Of a stretch of DNA of 64,000 nucleotides, positions 1 to 10,027 are shown in pieces. The stretch is from an uncultured Pelagibacteraceae bacterium (lineage in GTDB: Bacteria > Pseudomonadota > Alphaproteobacteria > Pelagibacterales > Pelagibacteraceae): contig CACHRP010000005.1 of NCBI GenBank assembly GCA_902582315.1, forward strand, positions 1 through 64,000, in the 5' to 3' direction. Numbering within the stretch: the first letter of the stretch is position 1; the number at the start of each line of letters is the position of its first letter. The notes beneath the pieces are model-generated. The model was given only the letters and a program-made list of their open reading frames with translations. It was not told the DNA's origin and ran no database searches. A program made the translations under genes and the position numbers.

Positions 1-169
1 TTTTTCCATCCTGCTTTGCCATAATTGTGGTTCCTCTTTGCTTTCTTATCTGTGAATTAGTTCTTTTAATCATGCCATGTCTCTTTCCTGCTTGAGGCAT
101 AACAACTTTTCCTCTTGCAGTGATTTTAAATCTTTTTTTTGCTGAGCTTTTAGTTTTTAATTTTGGCAT
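1..169 (-). CDS. rpmI: 50S ribosomal protein L35 (partial, runs off window start)
   Basis: Reverse strand from CAT at 167-169 reads [57 protein letters not shown]35-like; adjacent to infC. Confidence 0.93.
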   Translation of the reverse strand, partial: MPKLKTKSSAKKRFKITARGKVVMPQAGKRHGMIKRTNSQIRKQRGTTIMAKQDGK

Positions 170-222
170 ACGTGGCAGGACTTATACAAATATTAGAATT
201 AATTTACAACCTTAATTATTGC

Positions 223-768
223 TTATAATGGCTGTATTACCATTATCATCTGTTTTCCATCAAATTTCGGTTGAAGCTCAATTTTACCAACTGAGGACAT
301 ATCAGTTTTGATTTTTTCCATCAACTCATTTCCAAGATGTGTGTGTTGAAGTTCTCTACCTTTAAATCTAATAGTAAATTTTACCTTGTCTCCTTTAGTA
401 AGAAATTTTTGAGCATTTTTAATTTTAAAAGAATAATCGTGCACTTCAGTAACTGGTCTTAATTTAATTTCTTTTAGATCAACTTTTTTTTGTTTCTTTT
501 TAGCTTTATTTGCTTTTTTTTGAGCGTCGTATTTAAATTTACCCATATCCATAATTTTACATACTGGAGGTTTGGCATTTGGAGAAATTTCTATAAGATC
601 TAAACCCTCTTCTCGAGCAATTGAAATTGCTTCATTTGTATTTAAAATTCCTAAATTTTCACCAGCACTTGAAATTACTTGGACCTCTGGAGAATAGATT
701 CTATTGTTGGCCCTTGGACCTTTATCCTTAGTTCTTCTTTGAAAATAATTTTTTTTATGATCTGCCAC
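223..768 (-). CDS. infC: translation initiation factor IF-3 (GTG start)
   Basis: Full-length IF-3 sequence (ISPNAKPPVCKIMDMGKFKY, IRFKGRELQHTHLG); start codon is GTG at 766-768, right after the thrS TAA. Confidence 0.96.
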   Translation of the reverse strand: MADHKKNYFQRRTKDKGPRANNRIYSPEVQVISSAGENLGILNTNEAISIAREEGLDLIEISPNAKPPVCKIMDMGKFKYDAQKKANKAKKKQKKVDLKEIKLRPVTEVHDYSFKIKNAQKFLTKGDKVKFTIRFKGRELQHTHLGNELMEKIKTDMSSVGKIELQPKFDGKQMIMVIQPL

Positions 769-2688
769 TTAATTGAGAGATGCTTGATTTAGAGCAGAGT
801 ACTTTTTGATAAAATCTTTAAGCTTCATATTTTCTTGTTTTTTATTATCTAATTCTCTAATAGTTACACTATCACTGTCAACTTCTTTTTTACCACAAAT
901 TAGTAAAACTGGTACTTTAGATAGTGAATGTTCTCTTATTTTGTAATTCAAATTGTGATTTTTTAAATCAACTTCACAATTTAATCCAACATTTCTAAGT
1001 TTATCAGCTACTTGTATAGCATATTTATCAAATTCATCTGAGACAGGGATGACAACTATTTGAAGTGGACTAATCCAAAATGGAAGCTTGCCTGCGTAGT
1101 TTTCAATGAGAATTCCAATAAATCTTTCTAATGATCCAAATAGAGCTCTATGAAGCATTACAGGTACTTTTTTTGATCCATCTTTATCAACAAATGTTGC
1201 ACCTAATCTTTCAGGAAGATTTAAATCTACTTGCAAGGTTCCACATTGCCAGTCTCGTCCTATTGCATCTCGTAAAACAAACTCAATTTTCGGTCCATAA
1301 AATGCACCTTCACCTTTATTAATGGTATATTCTAATTTTGTTGCTTTCACTGCTTCTAATAATGCAGCTTCAGATTTATCCCAAACTTTATCATCTCCAA
1401 CTCTTATCTCAGGTCGGTCAGAATATTTTAATATTACATTTTTAAAGCCTAAATCTTTATAAATATCTAATATTAAATTAGTTACGCTTAAAGACTCTTC
1501 TGTAATTTGTTCCTCTGTACAAAAAATATGAGCGTCATCTTGGGTAAATGCTCTTACTCTCATAAGTCCATGTAAAGCTCCTGAAGGTTCATATCTGTGA
1601 ACTTTTCCAAATTCAGACATTTTTAAGGGTAAATCTCTATAACTTTTAAGTCCCTGATTAAAAACTTGTACACATCCTGGACAATTCATTGGTTTAATTG
1701 CAAATACTTTTTCATCAGGAGTGGTAGATGTATACATGTGTTCTCCAAATTTATCCCAATGACCAGATTTTTCCCAAAGAGACCTGTCTAAAATTTCTGG
1801 TGTATTTATCTCTTTATAACCCGCTTTTTTTTGCCTATCTCTCATATAATCAACAAGTTTTTGAAAAAGACTCCATCCTTTTTCATGCCAGAAAACTGAG
1901 CCTGGACTTTCTTCTCTAAAATGAAAAAGATCCATTTCTTTTCCAAGCTTTCTGTGATCTCTTTTTTCAGCCTCTTCTATTCTTTTTAAATAATCATCTA
2001 AATCTTTTTGATTAGCCCAGCCAGTGCCATAAATTCTTTGAAGCATTTCATTTTTTGAGTCACCACGCCAATATGCTCCTGAGACTTTTGTTAATTTAAA
2101 AGCTTTGCCAATTTTCCCTGAGGATACCAAATGAGGACCTCTACACAAATCATGCCAGGTTTCACCATGATGATAAATTGAGAGTTCTTCATTTATTGGA
2201 ATGCTCTCAATTATTTCGGCTTTATATTTTTCACCAATCTTTTTAAAATGGTTTATAGCCTTTTCTCTCTCCCAAACTTCTCTTTTTGTTTTGACGTCTT
2301 TATCGACAATCTCTGACATTCTTTTTTCAATTTTATTCAGATCTTCACTTGTAAAAGGCTCCTTTCTTGCAAAATCATAATAAAAACCATTTTCGATAAC
2401 TGGACCTATGGTGACCTGTGTTCCCGGATATAATTCCTGAACTGCCATAGCCATTATGTGAGCAGCATCATGTCTAATAACTTCTAATCCTTCTGGATCT
2501 TTAGCAGTAAAAATTTTTACAGAACTATCTTCTTTAATTATATGATATAAATCTTTAAGTTCTCCATTTACACTCATAATTAAAGCTTGCTTTGCTAAGG
2601 ATTTGCTAATTTTTTCAGCAACTTCTGAGCCAGTTACAGGTTTTTCAAACTTAATTGTCTTTCCATCAGGGAGTGTAATATTTGTCAT
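769..2688 (-). CDS. thrS: threonyl-tRNA synthetase
   Basis: 639 aa; TGS domain N-term, HxxxH editing region, class II motifs (KPMNCPGCVQVF, RVRAFTQDDAHIFC). Confidence 0.97.
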   Translation of the reverse strand: MTNITLPDGKTIKFEKPVTGSEVAEKISKSLAKQALIMSVNGELKDLYHIIKEDSSVKIFTAKDPEGLEVIRHDAAHIMAMAVQELYPGTQVTIGPVIENGFYYDFARKEPFTSEDLNKIEKRMSEIVDKDVKTKREVWEREKAINHFKKIGEKYKAEIIESIPINEELSIYHHGETWHDLCRGPHLVSSGKIGKAFKLTKVSGAYWRGDSKNEMLQRIYGTGWANQKDLDDYLKRIEEAEKRDHRKLGKEMDLFHFREESPGSVFWHEKGWSLFQKLVDYMRDRQKKAGYKEINTPEILDRSLWEKSGHWDKFGEHMYTSTTPDEKVFAIKPMNCPGCVQVFNQGLKSYRDLPLKMSEFGKVHRYEPSGALHGLMRVRAFTQDDAHIFCTEEQITEESLSVTNLILDIYKDLGFKNVILKYSDRPEIRVGDDKVWDKSEAALLEAVKATKLEYTINKGEGAFYGPKIEFVLRDAIGRDWQCGTLQVDLNLPERLGATFVDKDGSKKVPVMLHRALFGSLERFIGILIENYAGKLPFWISPLQIVVIPVSDEFDKYAIQVADKLRNVGLNCEVDLKNHNLNYKIREHSLSKVPVLLICGKKEVDSDSVTIRELDNKKQENMKLKDFIKKYSALNQASLN

Positions 2689-3842
2689 TGGTTAAATAAT
2701 TTTTTGTATTCTGAATAAGTGTTTAGACACATTTTTTCAATATTAAATCTATTTATAACATTCTTTCTACCTTCTTTACCCATTAATTCCAGGGTTAAAG
2801 TGTCAAGATTTATAACCTCTTCAATTTTTTTTGATAAAGAAACTGCATTACCACTTTCAAATAAAATACCACTTTTATTATCAATTATAGTTTCATTTGA
2901 ACCGCCAATGTTGCTAGCAATGATAGGTTTTCTCATTGATTGCGCCTCTACCGAAACTCTACCAAAAGCTTCTGGCTCAATTGAGGACGAAACTATAATA
3001 TCTGATAACATATAAGCGGCCGGCATATATTCACATTTCTCAATGAACCTAAAATTATTTGTTAAATCGTATTGTTCAACTAATCTTTCAAGTTTTTTTT
3101 TATAAACAGTTCTTCCTTGATCACTGCCTAAAATTACAGCTATGAAGTCTAGATCTGAATTAAATTTTTTGAATTTGTTAATTGCCTCAATAAATAATTC
3201 TTGTCCTTTCCATGATGTTAGCCTGCCTGGTAAAAGAATTACTTTACTATTTTCTTCTATTTGCCAAAGAGTTTTTAATTTACTAACACTGTTTTTCTTT
3301 AAGTTATCTGGATCAAAATATTCTGTATTTATACCTCTGAAGATGACTAGAAATTTTTTTTTTGGACTTAGGTATTTTTGATAATTATCGTTTATATGTG
3401 AAAAAATAAAATTTGATCCAGCGATTAATAAATCTGACTTTACCATTACAGAATTATAAAATTTTTTAATATTTGAGCTAAAGTTATAAGTTCCATGAAA
3501 AGTTGTAACGAGTTTTCTGAAAGTGAGCTTTGTTGCAATTAGACAAGACCAGGCAGGTGACCTACTTCTCGCATGAACAATGCTGATATTAAGAAATAAA
3601 ATTATGAAAGTTAGACAAATACTGTTTAATAATATTAGAAGTGGATTTTTTGAGTGTACAGGTAGCTTTATAATCTTCACTTTTTTTTTATCCACATACT
3701 TTAAAAGTTCTCCTCCACTTGTAGCTATATAAGACTTACAATCTTGTTCATGGAGGTAGTGTGCTAAGTCGTAACAACCAGTTTCAGCGCCACCATAGCC
3801 CAGTTTTGGTATAACTTGTAAAACTTTTATTTTAGATGACAT
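2685..3842 (-). CDS. GT4-family glycosyltransferase
   Basis: KVLQVIPKLGYGGAETGCYDLA N-term and EAFGRVSVEAQSMRKPIIASNIGG C-terminal GT4 motif; ATGA overlap with thrS. Confidence 0.88.
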   Translation of the reverse strand: MSSKIKVLQVIPKLGYGGAETGCYDLAHYLHEQDCKSYIATSGGELLKYVDKKKVKIIKLPVHSKNPLLILLNSICLTFIILFLNISIVHARSRSPAWSCLIATKLTFRKLVTTFHGTYNFSSNIKKFYNSVMVKSDLLIAGSNFIFSHINDNYQKYLSPKKKFLVIFRGINTEYFDPDNLKKNSVSKLKTLWQIEENSKVILLPGRLTSWKGQELFIEAINKFKKFNSDLDFIAVILGSDQGRTVYKKKLERLVEQYDLTNNFRFIEKCEYMPAAYMLSDIIVSSSIEPEAFGRVSVEAQSMRKPIIASNIGGSNETIIDNKSGILFESGNAVSLSKKIEEVINLDTLTLELMGKEGRKNVINRFNIEKMCLNTYSEYKKLFNQ

Positions 3843-3884
3843 TCTCTAATGTTATATATTAAGAAATTACTCTAATAAACTTTT

Positions 3885-4649
3885 ATGACAAAATTTAAAT
3901 ACCTTAAAATAAAGAATAATCAGAAAATAAGATATTTAAGTAATAACTTTAAAAAAAACCTTTATGTTGTTTTTCTGCATGGATTTATGTCTGATGTTGA
4001 GGGAGAGAAACCTAAAACTTTTTTAAGTTTCTGCAAAAAGAATAAAATTGGATTTTTAGCAGTTGAATATTCTGGGCATGGAAAATCATCTGGTGAATTT
4101 ACTAAAGGGAATATTAGCAAATGGACTAGTGATACTAAGTTGGCTATCAAAAAATTAGTCAAAAAAAATGATTTTATATTAATCGGTTCAAGTATGGGTT
4201 CTTGGATATCTACAAACCAATTTAAATTTTTCTCAAAACAAATAAAAGGATTCATTGGCATTGGTTCTGCTCCTGAGTTTTTAGAAAGAGTCATGTGGAA
4301 AAAATTTTCTAAGAAAATGAAAAGAGAAACTATCAAAAATGGAGTTTATCTTTTAAAACACGGTGAGTATGAGTATCCTATTACTTTTCAACTTATTAAG
4401 GATGGAAGAAAAAACAAGGTATTACATAAAAGAATAAATTTAAAAATACCAGTTACTTTATTTCATGGTAAAAAAGATGATACGGTTCCGGTAGTTTACT
4501 CTCGGAAACTCCTTAAAATTTTTAAGTTTGCACAAAAAAAAATAATTGTAATAAAAAACGGTGATCATAGCCTATTTAAAAAGCAGTTTAAGTTAAAAAT
4601 TTTAAAAGAGTTAAAAAAAATTATTAATAATTACAAAGATTCTAATTAA
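3885..4649 (+). CDS. alpha/beta hydrolase
   Basis: FLHGFMSD, GSSMGSW nucleophile elbow, HGKKDDTVP, NGDHSLF catalytic His region. Confidence 0.85.
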   Translation: MTKFKYLKIKNNQKIRYLSNNFKKNLYVVFLHGFMSDVEGEKPKTFLSFCKKNKIGFLAVEYSGHGKSSGEFTKGNISKWTSDTKLAIKKLVKKNDFILIGSSMGSWISTNQFKFFSKQIKGFIGIGSAPEFLERVMWKKFSKKMKRETIKNGVYLLKHGEYEYPITFQLIKDGRKNKVLHKRINLKIPVTLFHGKKDDTVPVVYSRKLLKIFKFAQKKIIVIKNGDHSLFKKQFKLKILKELKKIINNYKDSN

Positions 4650-5520
4650 GTAATTTTTTATTAATATAGTTTAAACCCTCAATATATGTAGGAAATTTAA
4701 AGTTATACTTAAAAAATTCTTTTGCTTTTTTGTTGCTTACCTTTTTGGAGTCATTGTAGAAAGCTTTTAACATTTCGCTTTCAATTTGATCTAGCTTTAT
4801 TTCTTTAGGTTCAGGTAAATTTAGAATTTTCGCACCATATTGCATCACATCCTCAGAAGATGCAGGCTTATCATCTGAGACATTATAAACTTCACCTTTT
4901 TTAAATTTATTAAGTGATATAAATAATAAGTTTGCAATGTCTTCCACATGTACTCTTGAAAAAAATTGATTTTTTTTTCTTATAATACTTCCGTTTCCAG
5001 ATTTAATTCTCTCTAACACATTATTTTTATTTGAGTAGATTCCTGACAATCTAAAAATTTGAAGCGGTATTTTATGTTCTTCATGCATTTTAAGCCAACC
5101 ATTCTCTACTGCTAATCTTTCAATGCCACTTTTGGATTTTGGTAAAGTTTCACTTTTTTCATCTACCCACTCTCCCTTGTGATCTCCATAAACACTTGTT
5201 GCAGATAAATATGTTATCCACTTGATATTTTGATTGAGAAATTCTTTTGAAAAATATTTCAAAACTAAATCTATTTTATCTTTTGGGGGTATAGATATAA
5301 GTATGTGATCAGAATTATTTAATTTTTTTTGAATATTTTTATCTATTTTTTCGTTGTTAAATTCAAAATTTGAAACTTTTTGACCTAAGAATTCGATTTG
5401 ACCACTTGCTTGTCTTGTAGTTATTGAGATATTTAATTTGTACTCCTCTGAAAGAAGTTTTTTAATAAATTCTTTAGCAACTTGTCCAAATCCAAAAAAA
5501 AAAATATTGAGTTCTTTCAA
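4642..5520 (-). CDS. NAD(P)-dependent epimerase/SDR-family protein (YeeZ-like)
   Basis: FGFGQVAKEF N-term, YLSATSVYGDHKGEWVDE, RLSGIYS, VHVEDIANLL. Confidence 0.8.
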   Translation of the reverse strand: MKELNIFFFGFGQVAKEFIKKLLSEEYKLNISITTRQASGQIEFLGQKVSNFEFNNEKIDKNIQKKLNNSDHILISIPPKDKIDLVLKYFSKEFLNQNIKWITYLSATSVYGDHKGEWVDEKSETLPKSKSGIERLAVENGWLKMHEEHKIPLQIFRLSGIYSNKNNVLERIKSGNGSIIRKKNQFFSRVHVEDIANLLFISLNKFKKGEVYNVSDDKPASSEDVMQYGAKILNLPEPKEIKLDQIESEMLKAFYNDSKKVSNKKAKEFFKYNFKFPTYIEGLNYINKKLLN

Positions 5521-5521
5521 T

Positions 5522-8500
5522 TTAACTTACTTCTTTTACCATTGATTTTGTAGAGATAGGATTTTCTAGTTTATCCAACATTTCTTTAGGACAAACTTGT
5601 AGAAAATTATTTAATTCATTTTCGAAATTATTCAAAATATTTTTAGAAATTTCAGATCCAGTATATTTGACATGTTCTTTTATTAAGGATTTTAGATAAT
5701 CTTTCCAGTAATCCGTTTCTGGAATTTGCCATACTACTGTTTCTGAATTAACTTTTTTGCTAAATAATTTATTTTTATCATAAACAAAACCCATTCCTCC
5801 TGTCATCCCTGCAGCAAAGTTATCACCGACGTCACCTAAAATTACAACAGTTCCACCGGTCATATACTCACAACCATTTGAGTCACATCCTTCAATTACA
5901 GAAATGGCTCCAGAGTTTCTAACCGCAAACCTTTCTCCTGCTTTACCGGAAGCATATAATTGACCAGAGGTAGCTCCATATAAAACTGTATTTCCTATAA
6001 TAGTATTTTCAGAAGAATTTAGATTACTTTCTTCAGAAAGTTTAATTGAAACTATTGCTCCTGATAAACCCTTGCCAACATAATCATTTGCATCACCTTT
6101 CAAATTTAAAGTTAGACCTTTTCCTCCAAATGCACCAAAAGATTGCCCAGCTGATCCAACAAAATTTAGATTTAAAAAATTATCTTCTAATTTTTCATAA
6201 CCAAATTTTTTATATAAATTATGCGAAATTCTTGTGCCTACAGCTCTATGTGTATTTTTAATTTCAAATACTTCATCTATTTTCTCATTTTTGTCGATTT
6301 TCTTTTCAATTGATGACCATATTTCTTGATCAAGAGTATCAGGAACAAAATTTATTGATTGGTTTTCACAATAACGTTTATTTTCTCCGCTATCTGCTTG
6401 AACAAATAAAGGATTTAAATCTAAATCGTCCAAATTTGGCGATCCTTTACTTACTTGTCTCAATAAGTCAGTCCTTCCAATTATTTCATTAATCGATTTA
6501 AATCCTAATTCGGCTAATATCTCTCTAACTTCATTAGCTATAAAAGTAAACAAATTTACCACTTTGTCGGGTGTACCACTAAATTTTTCTCTTAATCTAT
6601 CATCCTGAGTACAAACACCGACCGGACAAGTGTTAGAATGACATTGACGTACCATAATACAACCCATTGCTACCAAAGCAGTAGTTGCTACGCCATATTC
6701 CTCGGCTCCCATCATGGCTGCAATTACAACATCTCTTCCAGTTTTAATTCCACCATCAGTTCTAAGTGTTACAGAGTCTCTTAAATTATTTAGTGTTAAG
6801 ACTTGATTAGCCTCCGTTAATCCCATTTCCCATGGTATTCCAACATATTTAACACTTGTTTGTGGAGATGCTCCAGTACCTCCATTGTGACCAGAAATTA
6901 AAATTATATCTGCTTTTGCTTTAGCTACACCAGCTGCGATTGTTCCTATTCCTGATGAAGCTACGAGTTTTACTCCAACTCTTGCTTTAGGATTAATTTG
7001 TTTTAAATCATAAATTAATTGTGCAAGATCTTCTATTGAATAAATATCATGGTGTGGTGGAGGAGAAATCAAGGTCACACCTGGAGTCGAATGTCTTAAT
7101 TTAGCGATTTCCTCAGATACTTTGAAACCTGGCAATTGACCACCTTCTCCAGGTTTAGCGCCCTGTGCAATTTTGATCTCGATTTCGTTACAATTGTTCA
7201 AGTAATTTATTGTTACACCAAATCTTGCAGAGGCTATTTGTTTCACTCTTGAGTTTGCGCTATCTCCATTATCCATTTTTTTAAACCTTATTTCATCTTC
7301 ACCGCCTTCACCGCTACATGAAGCACCTTTAATACGATTCATTCCTATTGCTAACGTTTCATGCGCTTCTTTAGACAAAGCTCCATGAGACATGCTTCCG
7401 CTTCCAAATCTTTTAAGTATGTTTTCTACTGGTTCAACTTCTGAAATATTTATTGGTTTGTTTAAGTATCTTTGTCTAAAATCAATAAGATCTCTTAGAT
7501 TTATTGGTGGCAAATTATATATTCCTTTAACATACTTTTTGTAAGCTTCATAAGAGCCTTTAGAAACAGCGCTTTGTAATAAATGTATTAAATTACCTTG
7601 ATACTGATGAACCTCACCGTTCTTTCTATAACGATAAATGCCTCCAATTGGCAAAACTTTATCCTCATTGGTAAAAGCTTTTTCATGAATAGATCTTAAT
7701 TTTTTTTCAATACCGCTTAGTCCAATTCCTGAAATTTTGGAGATAACACCAGGAAAATATTCCGAAACAACTGTTCTGCTCAAGCCAACAGTTTCAAAGT
7801 TACATCCACCTCTATAAGAGCTAATTACAGAGATACCCATTTTAGACATTATCTTTAAGAGACCACTATTCACAGATTTTATATATCTGCTGACACATTC
7901 CTCGTATTGAAATTTACCAAAAAGTTTTTTCTCAAATCTTTGGTATAATCCGTCTAATGCAAGATAAGGATTTACAGTTGTAGCACCTACCCCAATAAGT
8001 GTTGCGAACGAATGTGTATCCATTGCTTCACCTGATTGAACATTTATTGAAACATATCCTCTCAATTTATGTTTTATTAAATAAGTATTTACTGCACCTA
8101 CTGCTAACAGCATTGGCACTGGTAATCTATCATCCGAAATATTTTTATCTGATAAAATTATTTGTGTTGATCCCTGTCTAACAGCAATCTCGGAATCTTT
8201 TCTTATTCTTTCTAAAACAACATCTAAACTTTCATCTTTTTTAAATGTGCAATCTATTAATTTTATTTTTTTTTTAAAAAAATTATTAAATTTTAAAAAC
8301 TGAGAATTCGATAATATAGGGCTATTTAATACATAAATATTATCCTTTGTTAAATTATCAAAATTTAAAATATTGCCCAAGTTTCCAAATCTAGTTTTTA
8401 GACTCATAACTTTATTTTCTCGTAATGAATCAATTGGTGGATTTGTGACTTGGCTAAAATTTTGTCTAAAGAAATGATATAAAGGTCTATATTTATCTGA

Positions 8501-10027
8501 TAGCACAGCTAACGGTGTGTCATCACCCATAGAACCTGTTGCTTCTTTCGAGTCCTCTGCCATTGGGTGTAAAATTAACTCTAAATCCTCTAGGCTTATT
8601 CCAAATGCATACTGTCTTTTTTTAAGTTCATCTCCTTTAAAAAAAGGTTTTTCCTCGGCCATAGCTAATTTTTTATCTAAATCAACAATTTGATTATTAA
8701 AATGTTTATAATCTTTAGCTAAATAATTTTTAATTTTTTCGTTTGTAAATAATTTACCTTTTTCAATTCTTACACCTATTATTTCACCTGGTCCTAATCT
8801 TCCTTTGGTTACTATTTTCTTTTCATCAATATTTATCATTCCAGTTTCTGAACCTGCGAATAAAAAGTTGTCTTTGGTTACTGTATATCTTAGTGGTCTA
8901 AGACCATTCCTGTCTGTAGCAGCAATAACCCATTCATTATCTGTAGCTGCTATTGCTGCAGGTCCATCCCAAGGCTCCATTGTACTGTTAAGAAAGTTAA
9001 ATAATCTTTGATGATCTTTTGGAAGCACTTCGCTTTTTTTTGACCATGCGTCAGGGATCAACATAAGTTTAGCTAAAGGAGCAGGTTGTCCAGAAATATT
9101 TAATAATTCAAATACATTATCCAAAGATGCTGAATCAGAATTTCCTGGTAAAATTACAGGTTTTAAATTTTCAACATTCTCAAATACCTCGCTGGACATT
9201 TCTTGTTCATGCACTTTCATCCAATTAACATTTCCCTTAAGAGTATTTATTTCACCGTTGTGAGCTAAAGATCTAAAAGGTTGAGCAAGATCCCAGCTTG
9301 GAGCAGTATTAGTTGAAAATCTTTGATGAAAAATTGCATACCTAGAAATAAATCTTTCATCTGCTAAATCGGTATAAAAATCAGCTAATGCCTCTGCTAA
9401 AAACATACCTTTATAAATGATGGATTTAGAACTGAAGGAACAAATATAAAAATTATCTAAATGATTTTGTCTTACATTATTCTCTATTTTTCTTCTTGTC
9501 TCATAAAGCTTTATTTCTAATGGTTTGCCAGATAATTTTTGGTTGTTATGTCGAAATAGAACTTGAGTGATTTCAGGTCTAGTTTGTTCTGCTTTTTCTC
9601 CTAAAACTTTTGTATTAACTGGAACTTGTCTCCAACCATAAATATTAAAATCATTCTGAGTCAGTTCTTTTTCAACCAGCGTTCGACAACTTTCTTGTGC
9701 CTCATAATTATTTCTTGGTAAAAATATCATACCAATACAAATTTCAGAGTTATCATATACGTGTCCCGTTACCTCAATTTTTTCTTTGAAGAATTCTTTT
9801 GGGATTTCAACGTGAATACCGGCTCCGTCTCCTGTTTTACCATCGGCATCCACAGCACCTCTATGCCATACAGCCTTTAAAGCCTGAATTCCATATTCTA
9901 CTACCTCTCTTGATTTTTTTCCTTCGGTCGATGCGACTAGACCTACTCCGCACGCATCATGCTCCATGTCCTTTGAATAAACATTATTTCTTTCAAGTAA
10001 TTTTTTATTTTTAAGGTATCTTTGCAT
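5522..10027 (-). CDS. gltB: glutamate synthase (NADPH) large subunit
   Basis: 1501 aa; class II amidotransferase N-term (ACGVGLVA), FMN/3Fe-4S central region (CIMVRQCHSNTCPVGVCTQD), C-terminal GXGXG domain. Confidence 0.97.
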   Translation of the reverse strand: MQRYLKNKKLLERNNVYSKDMEHDACGVGLVASTEGKKSREVVEYGIQALKAVWHRGAVDADGKTGDGAGIHVEIPKEFFKEKIEVTGHVYDNSEICIGMIFLPRNNYEAQESCRTLVEKELTQNDFNIYGWRQVPVNTKVLGEKAEQTRPEITQVLFRHNNQKLSGKPLEIKLYETRRKIENNVRQNHLDNFYICSFSSKSIIYKGMFLAEALADFYTDLADERFISRYAIFHQRFSTNTAPSWDLAQPFRSLAHNGEINTLKGNVNWMKVHEQEMSSEVFENVENLKPVILPGNSDSASLDNVFELLNISGQPAPLAKLMLIPDAWSKKSEVLPKDHQRLFNFLNSTMEPWDGPAAIAATDNEWVIAATDRNGLRPLRYTVTKDNFLFAGSETGMINIDEKKIVTKGRLGPGEIIGVRIEKGKLFTNEKIKNYLAKDYKHFNNQIVDLDKKLAMAEEKPFFKGDELKKRQYAFGISLEDLELILHPMAEDSKEATGSMGDDTPLAVLSDKYRPLYHFFRQNFSQVTNPPIDSLRENKVMSLKTRFGNLGNILNFDNLTKDNIYVLNSPILSNSQFLKFNNFFKKKIKLIDCTFKKDESLDVVLERIRKDSEIAVRQGSTQIILSDKNISDDRLPVPMLLAVGAVNTYLIKHKLRGYVSINVQSGEAMDTHSFATLIGVGATTVNPYLALDGLYQRFEKKLFGKFQYEECVSRYIKSVNSGLLKIMSKMGISVISSYRGGCNFETVGLSRTVVSEYFPGVISKISGIGLSGIEKKLRSIHEKAFTNEDKVLPIGGIYRYRKNGEVHQYQGNLIHLLQSAVSKGSYEAYKKYVKGIYNLPPINLRDLIDFRQRYLNKPINISEVEPVENILKRFGSGSMSHGALSKEAHETLAIGMNRIKGASCSGEGGEDEIRFKKMDNGDSANSRVKQIASARFGVTINYLNNCNEIEIKIAQGAKPGEGGQLPGFKVSEEIAKLRHSTPGVTLISPPPHHDIYSIEDLAQLIYDLKQINPKARVGVKLVASSGIGTIAAGVAKAKADIILISGHNGGTGASPQTSVKYVGIPWEMGLTEANQVLTLNNLRDSVTLRTDGGIKTGRDVVIAAMMGAEEYGVATTALVAMGCIMVRQCHSNTCPVGVCTQDDRLREKFSGTPDKVVNLFTFIANEVREILAELGFKSINEIIGRTDLLRQVSKGSPNLDDLDLNPLFVQADSGENKRYCENQSINFVPDTLDQEIWSSIEKKIDKNEKIDEVFEIKNTHRAVGTRISHNLYKKFGYEKLEDNFLNLNFVGSAGQSFGAFGGKGLTLNLKGDANDYVGKGLSGAIVSIKLSEESNLNSSENTIIGNTVLYGATSGQLYASGKAGERFAVRNSGAISVIEGCDSNGCEYMTGGTVVILGDVGDNFAAGMTGGMGFVYDKNKLFSKKVNSETVVWQIPETDYWKDYLKSLIKEHVKYTGSEISKNILNNFENELNNFLQVCPKEMLDKLENPISTKSMVKEVS

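Noticed and set aside
1131-1919. Two 63-aa plus-strand ORFs inside thrS
   Set aside because: Low-complexity antisense frames; the same reasoning covers the other short opposite-strand ORFs within annotated genes.
3688-3696. TTATCCACA, a perfect DnaA-box consensus
   Set aside because: Single copy inside the glycosyltransferase coding region, far from dnaA and not clustered.
3962-4336. 124-aa minus-strand ORF inside the alpha/beta hydrolase
   Set aside because: Antisense to a gene with clear catalytic motifs; no independent support.
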